A stretch of 64,000 nucleotides of DNA from NCBI GenBank assembly GCA_017552615.1, contig JAFZPI010000028.1, positions 1 to 64,000 on the forward strand, given 5' to 3'. A model generated the notes under the pieces. It did no database searches. It was not told the DNA's origin and saw only the letters and a program-made list of their open reading frames with translations. Made by a program: the position numbers and the translations under genes. This DNA comes from Clostridia bacterium (lineage in GTDB: Bacteria > Bacillota > Clostridia > Christensenellales > Aristaeellaceae). How positions within the stretch are numbered: the stretch's first letter is position 1; the number at the start of each line of letters is the position of its first letter. This document shows positions 8,623 to 17,166 of the stretch, piece after piece.

Positions 8623-9801
8623 GTGCTTGAGCAGGCCGTCCGGTATTTTACACAAGAGAGCCGTTCATTGTCGTGCATGTCCATCGCCTGCGGAACAGAA
8701 AACAGCGTTCTCCGCGCCATGGGCGGTGAGATCGATCTGTTCGGCCGACCGGTCCGGGAAGACAGCATCTTTGACCTCGCCAGCCTTTCCAAACTCTTTA
8801 CCGGTCTGACCGCGATGCGCCTGCGCGCCGCCGGAAAGCTGGATTTTGATGCTCCCGTCACGCACTATGCTCCCCAGTTCAAAAACTTAAACTGTGTAAC
8901 AGTTGCCCAGACCCTCGGCTTTGAAGTGGCGCTCCATACACTGGAACGTATCGATGCTCAACCGGACGCGAAATCAGCCGAAACCGTTCTTTTTGCCTGT
9001 ACTCCTCATCCCAACGGCGAAAACCGCGCATATTCCGATATCCACGCCATGGTGGCCCGGTATATCCTTGAAGGGGCGTCGGGATCATCCTTGATGGAGT
9101 GTGTGCGGCAGGAAATCCTCGTTCCGCTCGGAATGACAGAAACATGGTGTTCTGTTCCTCAATCTTTCAGAGAGCGATGTGTCAGCTGCGACCGGGAACA
9201 CCGGATCGAGGGGAACCGCTGGACGGTCCGAGAAGGGATCCTACCGGGAACCTGCCATGACCCGAAGGCACGTGCAATGTCGCCGGACGGGAGGGATTTC
9301 TGCGGGCACGCGGGACTCTTTGCCACGGCAGGGGATATGATCAGGCTTTGCCAGGGAATACTTCGGGAAGACATTCTGTCTATAGAAGATCTTGCGGAAA
9401 TGGCCCGAAATCGAACGGGGTTCCGAAAAAAAGACGGTGGGTGGACGCAACACCTGGGGCTGCTGTGCTATGTGAAGCATCCGGTACAGTACCACAGCGA
9501 GGTGCCGGTCTATATGGGCGATAAGGCCCTGGCGCTCAGCGGGTTTGCGGGGAATCATCTGGCCATTGACCCGGAACGGGGGATCTTCGAGTTCTATCTG
9601 GGGAGCCGGGTACTGAACCGACTGACTGTCCTGGTGCCTGAAGAGGGAAAGAGCTTGGCGGATTACGGCCTGGCGCCGGACGGCACGGGCTGCGTGGACT
9701 GGCCGGGGGAGGGAAAGGTCATTTCATCCGTGGACTTTGTGCACCTGAAAGATCGGCACTATCATACAGCTGTGGCGGAGGCACTCGGGCTGGATGCCTG
9801 A
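8623..9801 (+). CDS. Serine hydrolase of the beta-lactamase / class C PBP-like family
   Basis: 392 aa. The active-site SxxK is in DLASLSKLFTGL, the second motif is YSD in NRAYSDIHAM (YxN-like), and the third is HAG in DFCGHAGLFATA, replacing KTG as in many esterase-like members. No signal peptide is seen, so it is probably cytosolic, and an esterase or peptidase role is more likely than antibiotic resistance. Start is GTG at 8623, with GGGAGGGAG about 6 nt upstream; an earlier ATG overlaps the promoter. Codon use is slightly more AT-rich than in the flanking operon. Substrate unknown. Confidence 0.75.
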   Translation: MLEQAVRYFTQESRSLSCMSIACGTENSVLRAMGGEIDLFGRPVREDSIFDLASLSKLFTGLTAMRLRAAGKLDFDAPVTHYAPQFKNLNCVTVAQTLGFEVALHTLERIDAQPDAKSAETVLFACTPHPNGENRAYSDIHAMVARYILEGASGSSLMECVRQEILVPLGMTETWCSVPQSFRERCVSCDREHRIEGNRWTVREGILPGTCHDPKARAMSPDGRDFCGHAGLFATAGDMIRLCQGILREDILSIEDLAEMARNRTGFRKKDGGWTQHLGLLCYVKHPVQYHSEVPVYMGDKALALSGFAGNHLAIDPERGIFEFYLGSRVLNRLTVLVPEEGKSLADYGLAPDGTGCVDWPGEGKVISSVDFVHLKDRHYHTAVAEALGLDA

Positions 9802-9821
9802 GAAACCCGCCAATTCACACC

Positions 9822-9837
9822 GAAACGTCACCGTTTC
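9822..9837. promoter_or_regulatory. Possible operator upstream of the two-component system
   Basis: A perfect inverted repeat GAAACG-TCAC-CGTTTC sits 53 nt before the response regulator start. It could be an autoregulatory site or a weak hairpin after the hydrolase gene. No clear promoter is seen beside it. Confidence 0.25.
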
Positions 9838-9889
9838 ATCACACAGAGGAGAGAGAATCACAATGGCATCACAAAACGGGAGGAGAACC

Positions 9890-10564
9890 ATGAGGCTACT
9901 GGTTGTGGATGACGAAAAGCGCATCCGGGAACTGATCCGCAAATATGCGGTCTTTGAAGGATACGAAGTGGATGAGGCCGCCGACGGCATGGAAGCGGTC
10001 GAGAAGTGCCGGGAGGGCAAGTTCGACCTGGTCATCATGGACGTGATGATGCCGGAGCTGGACGGCTTTTCCGCCTGCCGGGAGATCCGCAAGTTCTCGC
10101 AGACGCCGGTCATCATGCTCTCGGCCCGGGGCGAGGAATACGATCGGATCCACGGCTTCGAGACCGGGGTGGACGATTATGTGGTCAAGCCCTTCTCTCC
10201 CCGCGAACTGATGATGCGCGTGGCTGCCATCCTCAAGCGCTCAGGCGGGGATATCGGGAGCTCCCGGGAGGAAGTGCAGATCGGCGACGGGTTGGTGATC
10301 GATTTCACCGCGCGGCGTGTCACCATCGACGATGTTCCGGTCGAACTGAGCCCAAAAGAATATGACCTGCTGTTTTACATGGTGCGGAACCGGGGGATCG
10401 CCCTGACCCGTGAGCAGCTGCTCAGCGAGGTCTGGGGCTATGATTTCTTTGGCGATGACCGGACGCTCGACACCCACATCAAACTCCTGCGGCGCTCCCT
10501 CGGGGCGTACGCGGACCGCATCACGACGCTCAGGGGAGTGGGATACCGCTTTGAAAAGGAATAA
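9890..10564 (+). CDS. OmpR/PhoB-family response regulator
   Basis: 224 aa DNA-binding response regulator. The receiver domain has the acidic pair in LLVVDDEK, phospho-acceptor Asp in LVIMDVMMPELDG and conserved Lys in VVKPFSPREL. The C-terminal winged helix has PKEYDLLFYMVRNRG, VWGYDFFGDDRTLDTHIKLLR and TLRGVGYRFE. It pairs with the histidine kinase that starts 14 nt downstream. I chose the ATG at 9890 (GGAGGAG upstream); an ATG 27 nt earlier also has a purine-rich site, so a 9-residue longer form is possible. The signal and target genes are not evident. Confidence 0.92.
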   Translation: MRLLVVDDEKRIRELIRKYAVFEGYEVDEAADGMEAVEKCREGKFDLVIMDVMMPELDGFSACREIRKFSQTPVIMLSARGEEYDRIHGFETGVDDYVVKPFSPRELMMRVAAILKRSGGDIGSSREEVQIGDGLVIDFTARRVTIDDVPVELSPKEYDLLFYMVRNRGIALTREQLLSEVWGYDFFGDDRTLDTHIKLLRRSLGAYADRITTLRGVGYRFEKE

Positions 10565-10577
10565 GGAGTCCGGCAGC

Positions 10578-12167
10578 GTGAACCGGCTCAGCCACCGGGG
10601 TATCCGGGCAAGGGTATACCTGTCGCTGATGCTCTTCGGGATCGCGCTTGTGGTACTGCTCTGGCTGTTCCAGACTGTGTTTCTGGAGAGCTTTTACCGG
10701 AGTCAGCGCATGTCGCAGGTGGCATCCACCGCCGAACAGCTGGCGGCCTGCGGCGACACGGAAAGCATGGAGGATCTCGCGGGTACCCTTGCGGTGCGCA
10801 ACGACGTGAGCATCCTGCTGCTGGATCAGGACCTGAATGAACTGCTGAGCGTAGAAGGCTCACGGTTCTCCATGATCCACCGTTACAGCCCGATGCAGCG
10901 CCGCGCCCTTGTGAACGCAGCCTGGGACAACGGCGAAGCCGTCACCTGGCAGATGGACGCCGACAGCGCACAGCTCATGGGGGATATCGAGGGTGTTTGG
11001 CCTCCGATGCCCAACGGCTTTACAGAGGGGATACCTCCGGAAATGCCGGAACTGGACTGGGGCAGCGAGGGCTGGGGCGAATCCGAGGGCGAACCGATGC
11101 CTGCTGCCTGGGAGAAGCCGCCCGAGGAACCGATCACCCGCACCTCGGATGCTTCGAGTGTAACGGCTTATATTCTGGCAAGACCGGTCACCCTCGCGGA
11201 TGGAACGGATTGCACCCTGTTGCTTTATACGGAAATCACGCCTGTGACCTCCACAGTGGATACCCTGCGTTCCGAACTGCTGATCATCACGGCGGTGGTC
11301 ATTATCGGCATGCTGCTGCTGGCGTATGGAATATCCAAACGCGTCTCCCAGCCGATCATCGAGACCAATGAAGCCGCAAAAGACCTTGCCCGGTCCAGCT
11401 ATACGCGGCCAAAGCACGCGGACAGCTACCGGGAGATCGCGGAACTGAACACGACTTTGGAGAAGGCCGCCGACGAGCTTGGCAAGGTGGAACAGCTGCA
11501 GCACGAGCTCATCGCCAACATCAGCCACGACCTGCGTACCCCCCTGACCATGATCGGCGGCTATGCAGAGGCCATGCGGGATATTCCGGACGAAAACACG
11601 CCGGAGAACATGCAGATCATCATCGACGAGACGGCGCGGCTCTCCACGCTGGTCAGCGAACTCCTGGACTTCAGCAGGATGCAGACCGGCGCGGTGCAGA
11701 TGAAGCTCGAAGTCTTTGACCTGACGGAGGAAGCCCGGAATATCGCGGACCGCGTCGGGAAACTCACGGCGAAGGACGGCTACAGCATAGCTTTTGAGCC
11801 GGAAGAGCACCTGACCGTTAAGGCGGATATGACCCGGATCGGCCAGGTGATCTACAATCTGCTCGGCAACGCCCTGACCTATACCGGCGCGGACAAGCGC
11901 GTGACGGTGACCCAGTCGGTTCATGAGGATCGGGCAAGGATCGAAATCGCCGACAGCGGCAAGGGCATTGCCCCGGACGAACTGCCCCTGATCTGGAACC
12001 GCTATTACCGCACAAAGGAGACCCACCGCCGTGCGATCATCGGCAGCGGACTTGGCCTGAACATCGTCCAGACGATCCTCGAACAGCACGGCGTGCCCTA
12101 CGGCGTGGAGAGTGAACAGGGCGTCGGCACGACCTTCTGGTTTGAGCTTCCGCTGGCGGAGGAATGA
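10578..12167 (+). CDS. Membrane sensor histidine kinase
   Basis: 529 aa partner of the preceding response regulator. Layout: membrane helix 1 (about residues 15-37), an outer sensor region of about 200 residues rich in Trp, Glu and Pro, membrane helix 2 (LLIITAVVIIGMLLLAYGIS), HAMP linker, HisKA with H in ANISHDLRTPLTM, and HATPase with N box NLLGNALTYT, DSGKGIAPDE and GSGLGLNIVQ. All catalytic boxes look intact. The start is a GTG at 10578 after AAGGAG, 14 nt from the regulator stop. The acidic Pro-rich sensor loop gives no clue to the ligand. Confidence 0.92.
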   Translation: MNRLSHRGIRARVYLSLMLFGIALVVLLWLFQTVFLESFYRSQRMSQVASTAEQLAACGDTESMEDLAGTLAVRNDVSILLLDQDLNELLSVEGSRFSMIHRYSPMQRRALVNAAWDNGEAVTWQMDADSAQLMGDIEGVWPPMPNGFTEGIPPEMPELDWGSEGWGESEGEPMPAAWEKPPEEPITRTSDASSVTAYILARPVTLADGTDCTLLLYTEITPVTSTVDTLRSELLIITAVVIIGMLLLAYGISKRVSQPIIETNEAAKDLARSSYTRPKHADSYREIAELNTTLEKAADELGKVEQLQHELIANISHDLRTPLTMIGGYAEAMRDIPDENTPENMQIIIDETARLSTLVSELLDFSRMQTGAVQMKLEVFDLTEEARNIADRVGKLTAKDGYSIAFEPEEHLTVKADMTRIGQVIYNLLGNALTYTGADKRVTVTQSVHEDRARIEIADSGKGIAPDELPLIWNRYYRTKETHRRAIIGSGLGLNIVQTILEQHGVPYGVESEQGVGTTFWFELPLAEE

Positions 12168-12182
12168 GATCCGGACGAACAT

Positions 12183-12227
12183 CCATGCGAAAACCCCCGT
12201 GCATTATTGCCGGGAGTTTTTGCATGG
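12183..12227. terminator. Bidirectional terminator
   Basis: Long imperfect hairpin: CCATGC/GCATGG outer stem, AAAAC/GTTTT and CCCG/CGGG inner stem, 11-nt loop. It has A-runs and T-runs on both sides and separates the convergent kinase gene and ABC permease gene. Confidence 0.7.
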
Positions 12228-12242
12228 GAAGGAAACGATCGT

Positions 12243-13442
12243 TTACCGCTTATCCTGATCAATGAATTCAAGCAGGAGGATGGATAGAAGCGAGAAGAAG
12301 AAGGCGAACCAGCCCAGGATGAGCCAGTTCCGGATAATGTTTGCTTCATTGCGGTCGTACTTTGGTACCCGCACGGCTTCGGTGGATTTCTCCTGCACGA
12401 CATTCCTGACGTTTTCCTCGCCGAAGAGCTCAAAAATGTCGCTGATCGTCAGGCTGACCGTGAATTCGCTGTCCCGCTTTTCCTGCAGCGCCTCGCTGTT
12501 CAGCAGGGAGTCTGCCACGTCCCCAACGGTGAGCCTGTTGTCTTCGGACGCATGGATGAAATCGCTGATCCCGAGCTCGGCGTACAGTTCGTTGATGGAA
12601 TCCTCGCTCACCAGAACCTCGTCCCTGCGCTTTTCGACGGCGGGACTTTCCAGAAGATCCAGGAGATCGCCTACGGTGAAGGTGCCGCCGATCTCGCTGT
12701 CCCGCATGCCGGAGAGGGTGCTCCAGGCGACCGACGACGGGGTTTCGTTGTACCCGGATTGCGCCGCCAGGGCCTGGATGCCGTAGTTGGAAACGGTGAA
12801 GTTGGCCAGGGACGCGCTCCAGGAGGGCAGCGGGATGATTGCGTTGGAGAAGACAAGCTGGAAGATCAGGATGAAAGGCATCAGCGTCATGGCACCGGTC
12901 GTGGTGTGAGCCATGCTGGAGAGGAAGAGGCTCATCATGTCCGATGCGTAAGTGATCAGGAGCATCGTGATGCCGATGTCCAGGACCATGAACGGGGTCA
13001 TGAAGCCTTTCTCGGGGAATTTCACCCCGGCCAGGATCAGTACGTACATGGTCAGCGCTGTCTGGAGGAGGCACATCATGAGCTGGTAGATCATGTGGGC
13101 GATGATATAGGAAGACACGTGCATGCCGGCGCGGTGCTCGCGCTTGATGATCGCGCGCTCGCGGCAGACGGACTGGATGGAGTTGAAACTGCCGTTCCAG
13201 ATGGCCACGCAGGCGAGGGCGAAAGCGCCTAACAGGTTGCCTTCCATGGTGACAAAGAAGTTTTTCTTGATGACCATTGCCACCAGACCTGCGACCACCG
13301 CGGCCATGGGGAGGACCTTCCAGTCGCTCTCATGGACGAAGAATCGGAGCTGTTTGCCCAGGTAGATCAGGACCTGGCTTCCGCGGCCTTTGTACCGGAG
13401 CTTGAGGGCCGTGGCTTTATGGGTTATGTTTACTTCAGGCAT
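12243..13442 (-). CDS. ABC-2/ABCG-type transporter permease
   Basis: 399 aa permease with about six membrane helices. The first conserved block (FNSIQSVCRERAIIKREHRAGM...SSYIIAHMIYQL) strongly resembles the transmembrane half of ABCG/White-type transporters. A hydrophilic loop of roughly 130 residues lies outside before the last helix. It overlaps the upstream ATPase gene by 8 nt, so the two form one transporter. Direction is probably export; the substrate (lipid, peptide or glycan precursor) is unknown. Confidence 0.8.
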   Translation of the reverse strand: MPEVNITHKATALKLRYKGRGSQVLIYLGKQLRFFVHESDWKVLPMAAVVAGLVAMVIKKNFFVTMEGNLLGAFALACVAIWNGSFNSIQSVCRERAIIKREHRAGMHVSSYIIAHMIYQLMMCLLQTALTMYVLILAGVKFPEKGFMTPFMVLDIGITMLLITYASDMMSLFLSSMAHTTTGAMTLMPFILIFQLVFSNAIIPLPSWSASLANFTVSNYGIQALAAQSGYNETPSSVAWSTLSGMRDSEIGGTFTVGDLLDLLESPAVEKRRDEVLVSEDSINELYAELGISDFIHASEDNRLTVGDVADSLLNSEALQEKRDSEFTVSLTISDIFELFGEENVRNVVQEKSTEAVRVPKYDRNEANIIRNWLILGWFAFFFSLLSILLLEFIDQDKR

Positions 13443-14799
13443 GCTGCACCTCCGCCATCTTCAGGATATAGTCGTCCGCCAGGCCGTCGCCGCCTTCGCT
13501 CTTGCTGTTGACGGACTTGACGATCTCTTCCATATTCTCTTTTCCGAAGAAGGCCCGCGATTCTTCAACAGAGCCAAAGAAGGCCAGGCGTCCCGTTTCG
13601 CCGGTGTCTTTCGCCAGCACGATCACATCGTCGAACATATCGATGACCCGATCCGGGGTATGGGTGATGACGATAATGATCTTCCCCTGATCGGCGATCC
13701 GCCGAAGCTGTGTGAACAGTTCCCGGGCCATGACGCCGTCCAGGCCGCTGTCCGGCTCGTCGAGGATGAACAGGGTCGGGTTGGAGATGAACTCCATGGC
13801 GATGGAGAGGCGCTTGCGCTGGCCGCCGGAGAGCTTGGACACCTCGCTGTTCTTGTGAGAAGAAAGGCCAAAGATCTCCAGCACCGTTTCGACCCGCGCC
13901 TGGCGGTCCGCTTTCGTAAAGTCTGCGGGGAGGCGCATGTTGGCCGCGTCCATCAGCGTGCGGAACACGGTATCGGAGCCGCGCATCAGGTCCTGCTGGG
14001 GGACAAAGCCGATGTCATGCTGCATCTCATTGTAATTGGTATACATGTTCCGGCCGTTGAGCATGATCTCGGCCTTGGCCTTCTCGTAGCCGTTGACCGC
14101 GTTGAGGAAAGTGGTCTTCCCCGCGCCTGAACCGCCCAGCAGCAGTACCATATGCCCCGGCTGGATCGTCAGATGGATGTCGCGGAGAAGGTACTTTTTC
14201 TTGAACAGCTCCCGGATGGTGCGTTCTTCGAGGTTTACCGTCAGGCCGTTTTCCAGCACGGTGACCCTGGCATTGGAGAAGTAATTGGTGGCTGCGCTGC
14301 GGACCTCTTCCACTGTCCACAGGGGTTTGTCCTTCTTGCACCATCCCCACAGGCAGGCGGGGATGAACTCCGCGAAGATCCACAGGATGAGCCAGCGTTT
14401 CTTTTTGCCGAAGAGCTCGATCAGACCCAGATACAGGCGGATGGAATAAATGAACCAGATGAGGAAGACCAGGAGCTCCAGGATGTCTGTCAGGGCGACG
14501 GGCTGTTCTTCCGGAGGAATGCTCGGATCGACCAGCAACGGTGTGATGAACACCAGCAGGAGCTGGACGGCGTGGAGAATGCCGATCACTAGGCCTTCCC
14601 GCTTTCGCGCGGCCGCTTCGCCCAGTTTGATGTCCCGGGCAACGGGAACCAGGGCCCACCAACCCTTGACACCGCATTTCTGCAGGATCCCCCAGTAGCC
14701 AATGATCGCCAGTATATTGAGGATTATCAAAAGGATCGAATCTTTTCCGGAACCGAGAATGATCCTTGCAAGAATGTCAAAGAAATCGTATTCGTACAT
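13435..14799 (-). CDS. ABCG-like ATPase fused to an N-terminal membrane domain
   Basis: 454 aa. Residues about 15-150 form four membrane helices (WGILQKCGVKGWWALVPVA, then three more). The rest is an ABC ATPase with Walker A LLGGSGAGKTTFL, signature LSGGQRKRLSIAME and Walker B LFILDEPDSGLD, all intact and closest in style to ABCG proteins (GGQRKR). With the following permease it makes a complete exporter. The N-terminal membrane domain, with its GWWALVPVARDIKLGEAA region, resembles signal-peptidase-like or DUF5684-type four-helix proteins and is not part of ordinary ABC ATPases. The ATG follows GGAAAGGACC. Confidence 0.82.
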   Translation of the reverse strand: MYEYDFFDILARIILGSGKDSILLIILNILAIIGYWGILQKCGVKGWWALVPVARDIKLGEAAARKREGLVIGILHAVQLLLVFITPLLVDPSIPPEEQPVALTDILELLVFLIWFIYSIRLYLGLIELFGKKKRWLILWIFAEFIPACLWGWCKKDKPLWTVEEVRSAATNYFSNARVTVLENGLTVNLEERTIRELFKKKYLLRDIHLTIQPGHMVLLLGGSGAGKTTFLNAVNGYEKAKAEIMLNGRNMYTNYNEMQHDIGFVPQQDLMRGSDTVFRTLMDAANMRLPADFTKADRQARVETVLEIFGLSSHKNSEVSKLSGGQRKRLSIAMEFISNPTLFILDEPDSGLDGVMARELFTQLRRIADQGKIIIVITHTPDRVIDMFDDVIVLAKDTGETGRLAFFGSVEESRAFFGKENMEEIVKSVNSKSEGGDGLADDYILKMAEVQHA

Positions 14800-14831
14800 G
14801 GCCTGCGGTCCTTTCCTGAGACGTTCAGTGG

Positions 14832-14860
14832 ATTATCTCATGAAACCCCCGGGACGTCAA
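14832..14860 (-). promoter_or_regulatory. SigA-type promoter of the ABCG-like pair
   Basis: Minus strand TTGACG, 17-nt spacer, GATAAT, ending 33 nt before the ATPase start. Divergent from the rho promoter. Confidence 0.6.
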
Positions 14861-14901
14861 TTGCTTTGATGGAAAAATAACAAAAAGAGGCAAGCGCCCC
14901 C

Positions 14902-14930
14902 TTGCTTTCCGATGTCTGTTCTGCTATACT
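14902..14930 (+). promoter_or_regulatory. SigA-type promoter of rho
   Basis: TTGCTT, 17-nt spacer, TATACT. The transcript would have a leader of about 140 nt containing CATCTG (14940) and CAGATG (15019), which can pair, plus a GACAG/CTGTC hairpin. Leader-based control of rho is common, but none is proven here. Confidence 0.65.
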
Positions 14931-15075
14931 TGAGTCAGCATCTGATTTGGCCGCGGGTCGGGACAGCTTCCGTCTGTCATCCGAATGCATCACAAATGAT
15001 TACCGATCACACCGCGCCCAGATGTCCAAAGTATTTTTGATGTGTTGAATGATTGCCCGAACAGGAGGTTTCGAT

Positions 15076-16830
15076 ATGGATTTTGCGTCCATGACCGTCG
15101 TTGAACTGCGCAAGTATGCCAAGGATCACGGCATTCCGCTCAGTGCCGGCATCAATAAAGCGGAGATCATTGCCCGGCTCGAAGCCGAAGAAGACGATGG
15201 CGAGCAGCAGACGATCCTGCCCGACGAACCGGCGCCTGCTATGACTGCGCCGGTTTCCGGGCCTGCGGAGAAGCCCCAGGAGGCGTCCGCTTCGGTTTTC
15301 CGCCCCGCCTGGCACAATCCCTCCAACCGCTACGGAAACGAGCGGAGTTATACCGGTGTTCGCACCACCTTCACGGGGATGCGCACACCCGCGCCGCAGC
15401 CCGAGCGCACTACATTCCGCGTGGCGCCACGCCCGGAGACCGAACCCGCACCCACGCCGCGGCCTGCGACCACATATGCGCCGCGTTTCGGCCCCGGCGC
15501 CGGCCAACCCGCGCCTGCCCGTACCGAAGAGCGCACGCCGACTGTCCGCACCATGTCATGGCAGGAGCCGGAAGCGCCGCGCACGCCCGCGCCGTCTGTG
15601 CCATCAATGCAGCCCATGACTGCGCCAGAGCCCACGGCCCCCGCTGCTGCCCCGCTGGCCAGGCCTGTCGCGCCGACAGCCGCCGCTCTCCTGAACACGG
15701 AAGAGCTGAAGAACGCCGAGGGCCTGCTCGAGATGCATCCGGACGGCTATGCGTTCCTGCGTGTCAACGGGCTTGTGGCTTCCTCTTCCGATATCTATGT
15801 CAGCCCCGCGCAGATCCGGCGCTTCGGCCTGCGAGCCGGCGACCGCGTCTGCGGAAAGGTGCGTCCCCTGCGGGAAGGCGACAAGTATGCCGCCCTGCTG
15901 ACAGTCTCCTCCGTCAATGACAATGACCCTGAGCTCTCCCCGAACCGCCCGGTTTTCGACAGCCTCACGGCGGTCTATCCAACGCGCAGGATCCACCTCG
16001 AGCTGGATGATCCCAAGCGCAGGCTGACCCGCTATGTGGACGCCATCGCGCCGCTTGGCTTCGGCCAGCGTGCCTTGCTTCTCTGCCAGCCGGAAGCCGG
16101 GAAGGCCTGCTTCCTGCGGGATATAGCGAACGCCATTTCCGCCAACCATCCGGATGCGGAGCTCTCGATGGTGCTGATCGAGCAGAATCCCGAGGACGTG
16201 ACGCTCTTCCGGGACCAGGTCAGCTGCAAAGTCTTTGCCACGACTTTCGACCAGAGCCCGGATAACCATCTTCGCATGACCGAACTTGCCCTGGAGCGCG
16301 CCGAGCGCATGGTCGAGGCGGGCCGCGATGTGGTCCTGATGGTGGACAGCCTGACAACGCTCTCCAAGACGTACACGCTGGCTGCTGCTCAGCAGGGCCG
16401 TGCCACCCCAGGTACCGTCAATCCCACGAGCCTGTACCGCGCGAGGAAGCTCCTCGGCTCAGCCCGTGCCCTGCGCGAAGGCGGGAGCCTGACGGTCATC
16501 GCCTGCCTGGACACGAACACGGGCAATAAAGTCGACGACACGATCATCGACGAGTTCCGGGAAGCTTCGAACTGTGTCATCGTCCTGGACGCCCAGCTGG
16601 CCAAGACCGGGGTCAGCCCTGCCATTGCCTGGCACCAGTCCGGCACACGCCGCTGCGGTCTCTTCCTCGACGACAGCCGCAAGGAAGGCCTGCGCCTCCT
16701 GCGCCAGGAACTCGAGCCCCTCACCGACGCCGCCGCGATCAAGCAGCTCGGCGACCTCATCAACGCCACCTCCGACAACGACGCGCTCTTCGCGCGCATT
16801 CCGGATATGGTGAAATTGATGAGGGGGTAA
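15076..16830 (+). CDS. rho: Rho-family transcription terminator homologue with altered catalytic site
   Basis: 584 aa. The N-terminal Rho-N helix-hairpin (MTVVELRKYAKDHGIPL), a Pro/Ala/Thr/Arg-rich disordered linker (about 45-210), the cold-shock RNA-binding domain and the hexameric ATPase core are all present, including DSLT, EGGSLTVIA and SGTR. Key residues differ from canonical Rho: the P-loop is PEAGKA (339-344) where PKAGKT is expected; the IDERPEEVT catalytic segment reads IEQNPEDVT (Glu to Gln at 370, Arg to Asn at 371); and the first arginine finger region reads AKTGVSPAI with no Arg. Reading frame and codon use are normal, so it is not an obvious pseudogene. The start at 15076 follows AGGAGG. 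It may be an ATPase-impaired paralogue; see findings. Confidence 0.85.
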   Translation: MDFASMTVVELRKYAKDHGIPLSAGINKAEIIARLEAEEDDGEQQTILPDEPAPAMTAPVSGPAEKPQEASASVFRPAWHNPSNRYGNERSYTGVRTTFTGMRTPAPQPERTTFRVAPRPETEPAPTPRPATTYAPRFGPGAGQPAPARTEERTPTVRTMSWQEPEAPRTPAPSVPSMQPMTAPEPTAPAAAPLARPVAPTAAALLNTEELKNAEGLLEMHPDGYAFLRVNGLVASSSDIYVSPAQIRRFGLRAGDRVCGKVRPLREGDKYAALLTVSSVNDNDPELSPNRPVFDSLTAVYPTRRIHLELDDPKRRLTRYVDAIAPLGFGQRALLLCQPEAGKACFLRDIANAISANHPDAELSMVLIEQNPEDVTLFRDQVSCKVFATTFDQSPDNHLRMTELALERAERMVEAGRDVVLMVDSLTTLSKTYTLAAAQQGRATPGTVNPTSLYRARKLLGSARALREGGSLTVIACLDTNTGNKVDDTIIDEFREASNCVIVLDAQLAKTGVSPAIAWHQSGTRRCGLFLDDSRKEGLRLLRQELEPLTDAAAIKQLGDLINATSDNDALFARIPDMVKLMRG

Positions 16831-16836
16831 AACAAA

Positions 16837-16886
16837 TTACATAAAAAATGCGTAAAAGTCTTGACGATTACGCATTTTTTATGTAA
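16837..16886. terminator. rho terminator and probable hicAB operator palindrome
   Basis: A perfect 19-bp inverted repeat (16837-16855 and 16868-16886) with a 12-nt loop. The right arm ends in a T-run, so it can terminate rho transcription. The same DNA overlaps the hicAB promoter, so it could also bind the HicB antitoxin. Confidence 0.75.
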
Positions 16887-16889
16887 AAT
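16861..16889 (+). promoter_or_regulatory. SigA-type promoter of hicAB
   Basis: TTGACG, 17-nt spacer, TAAAAT. The -35 box lies in the loop of the palindrome and the right arm fills the spacer, so a protein bound to the palindrome would block RNA polymerase. Confidence 0.65.
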
Positions 16890-16912
16890 ACATATTGTCA
16901 GGAGGGCTTTCG

Positions 16913-17119
16913 ATGAATCCAAAGGGTGAAGCAATTGAAGAGCTGAGGAAAAACGGATATAAGAAAATGACGGGCAGAAAGAACGCAAGGCATGATCTGT
17001 ACTACAATGAGGAACTGAAGAGTAGGATTCCTGTCAGCAGAGGAACACATTTTGACAACACAGACAGGGACAGGATTATTCAGGAGATCAGACAGGCAAA
17101 AAGGCGTACAGAGCAATGA
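16913..17119 (+). CDS. hicA: HicA-type mRNA interferase toxin
   Basis: 68 aa, the usual size for HicA. The dsRBD-like fold motif is seen in AIEELRKNGYKKM and RHDLYYNEE...IPVSRGTH; the conserved His (H27) is present in RHDLYY. HicA toxins cut mRNA and tmRNA during stress. The start at 16913 follows AGGAGG; upstream frame lies in the promoter. It precedes the antitoxin gene, the normal order. The locus is clearly more AT-rich than its neighbours, consistent with horizontal acquisition. Confidence 0.8.
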   Translation: MNPKGEAIEELRKNGYKKMTGRKNARHDLYYNEELKSRIPVSRGTHFDNTDRDRIIQEIRQAKRRTEQ

Positions 17120-17166
17120 ACATACCTCGATGGTAGAAGCGAATAAAGATTTGGAGGAGGATTACA

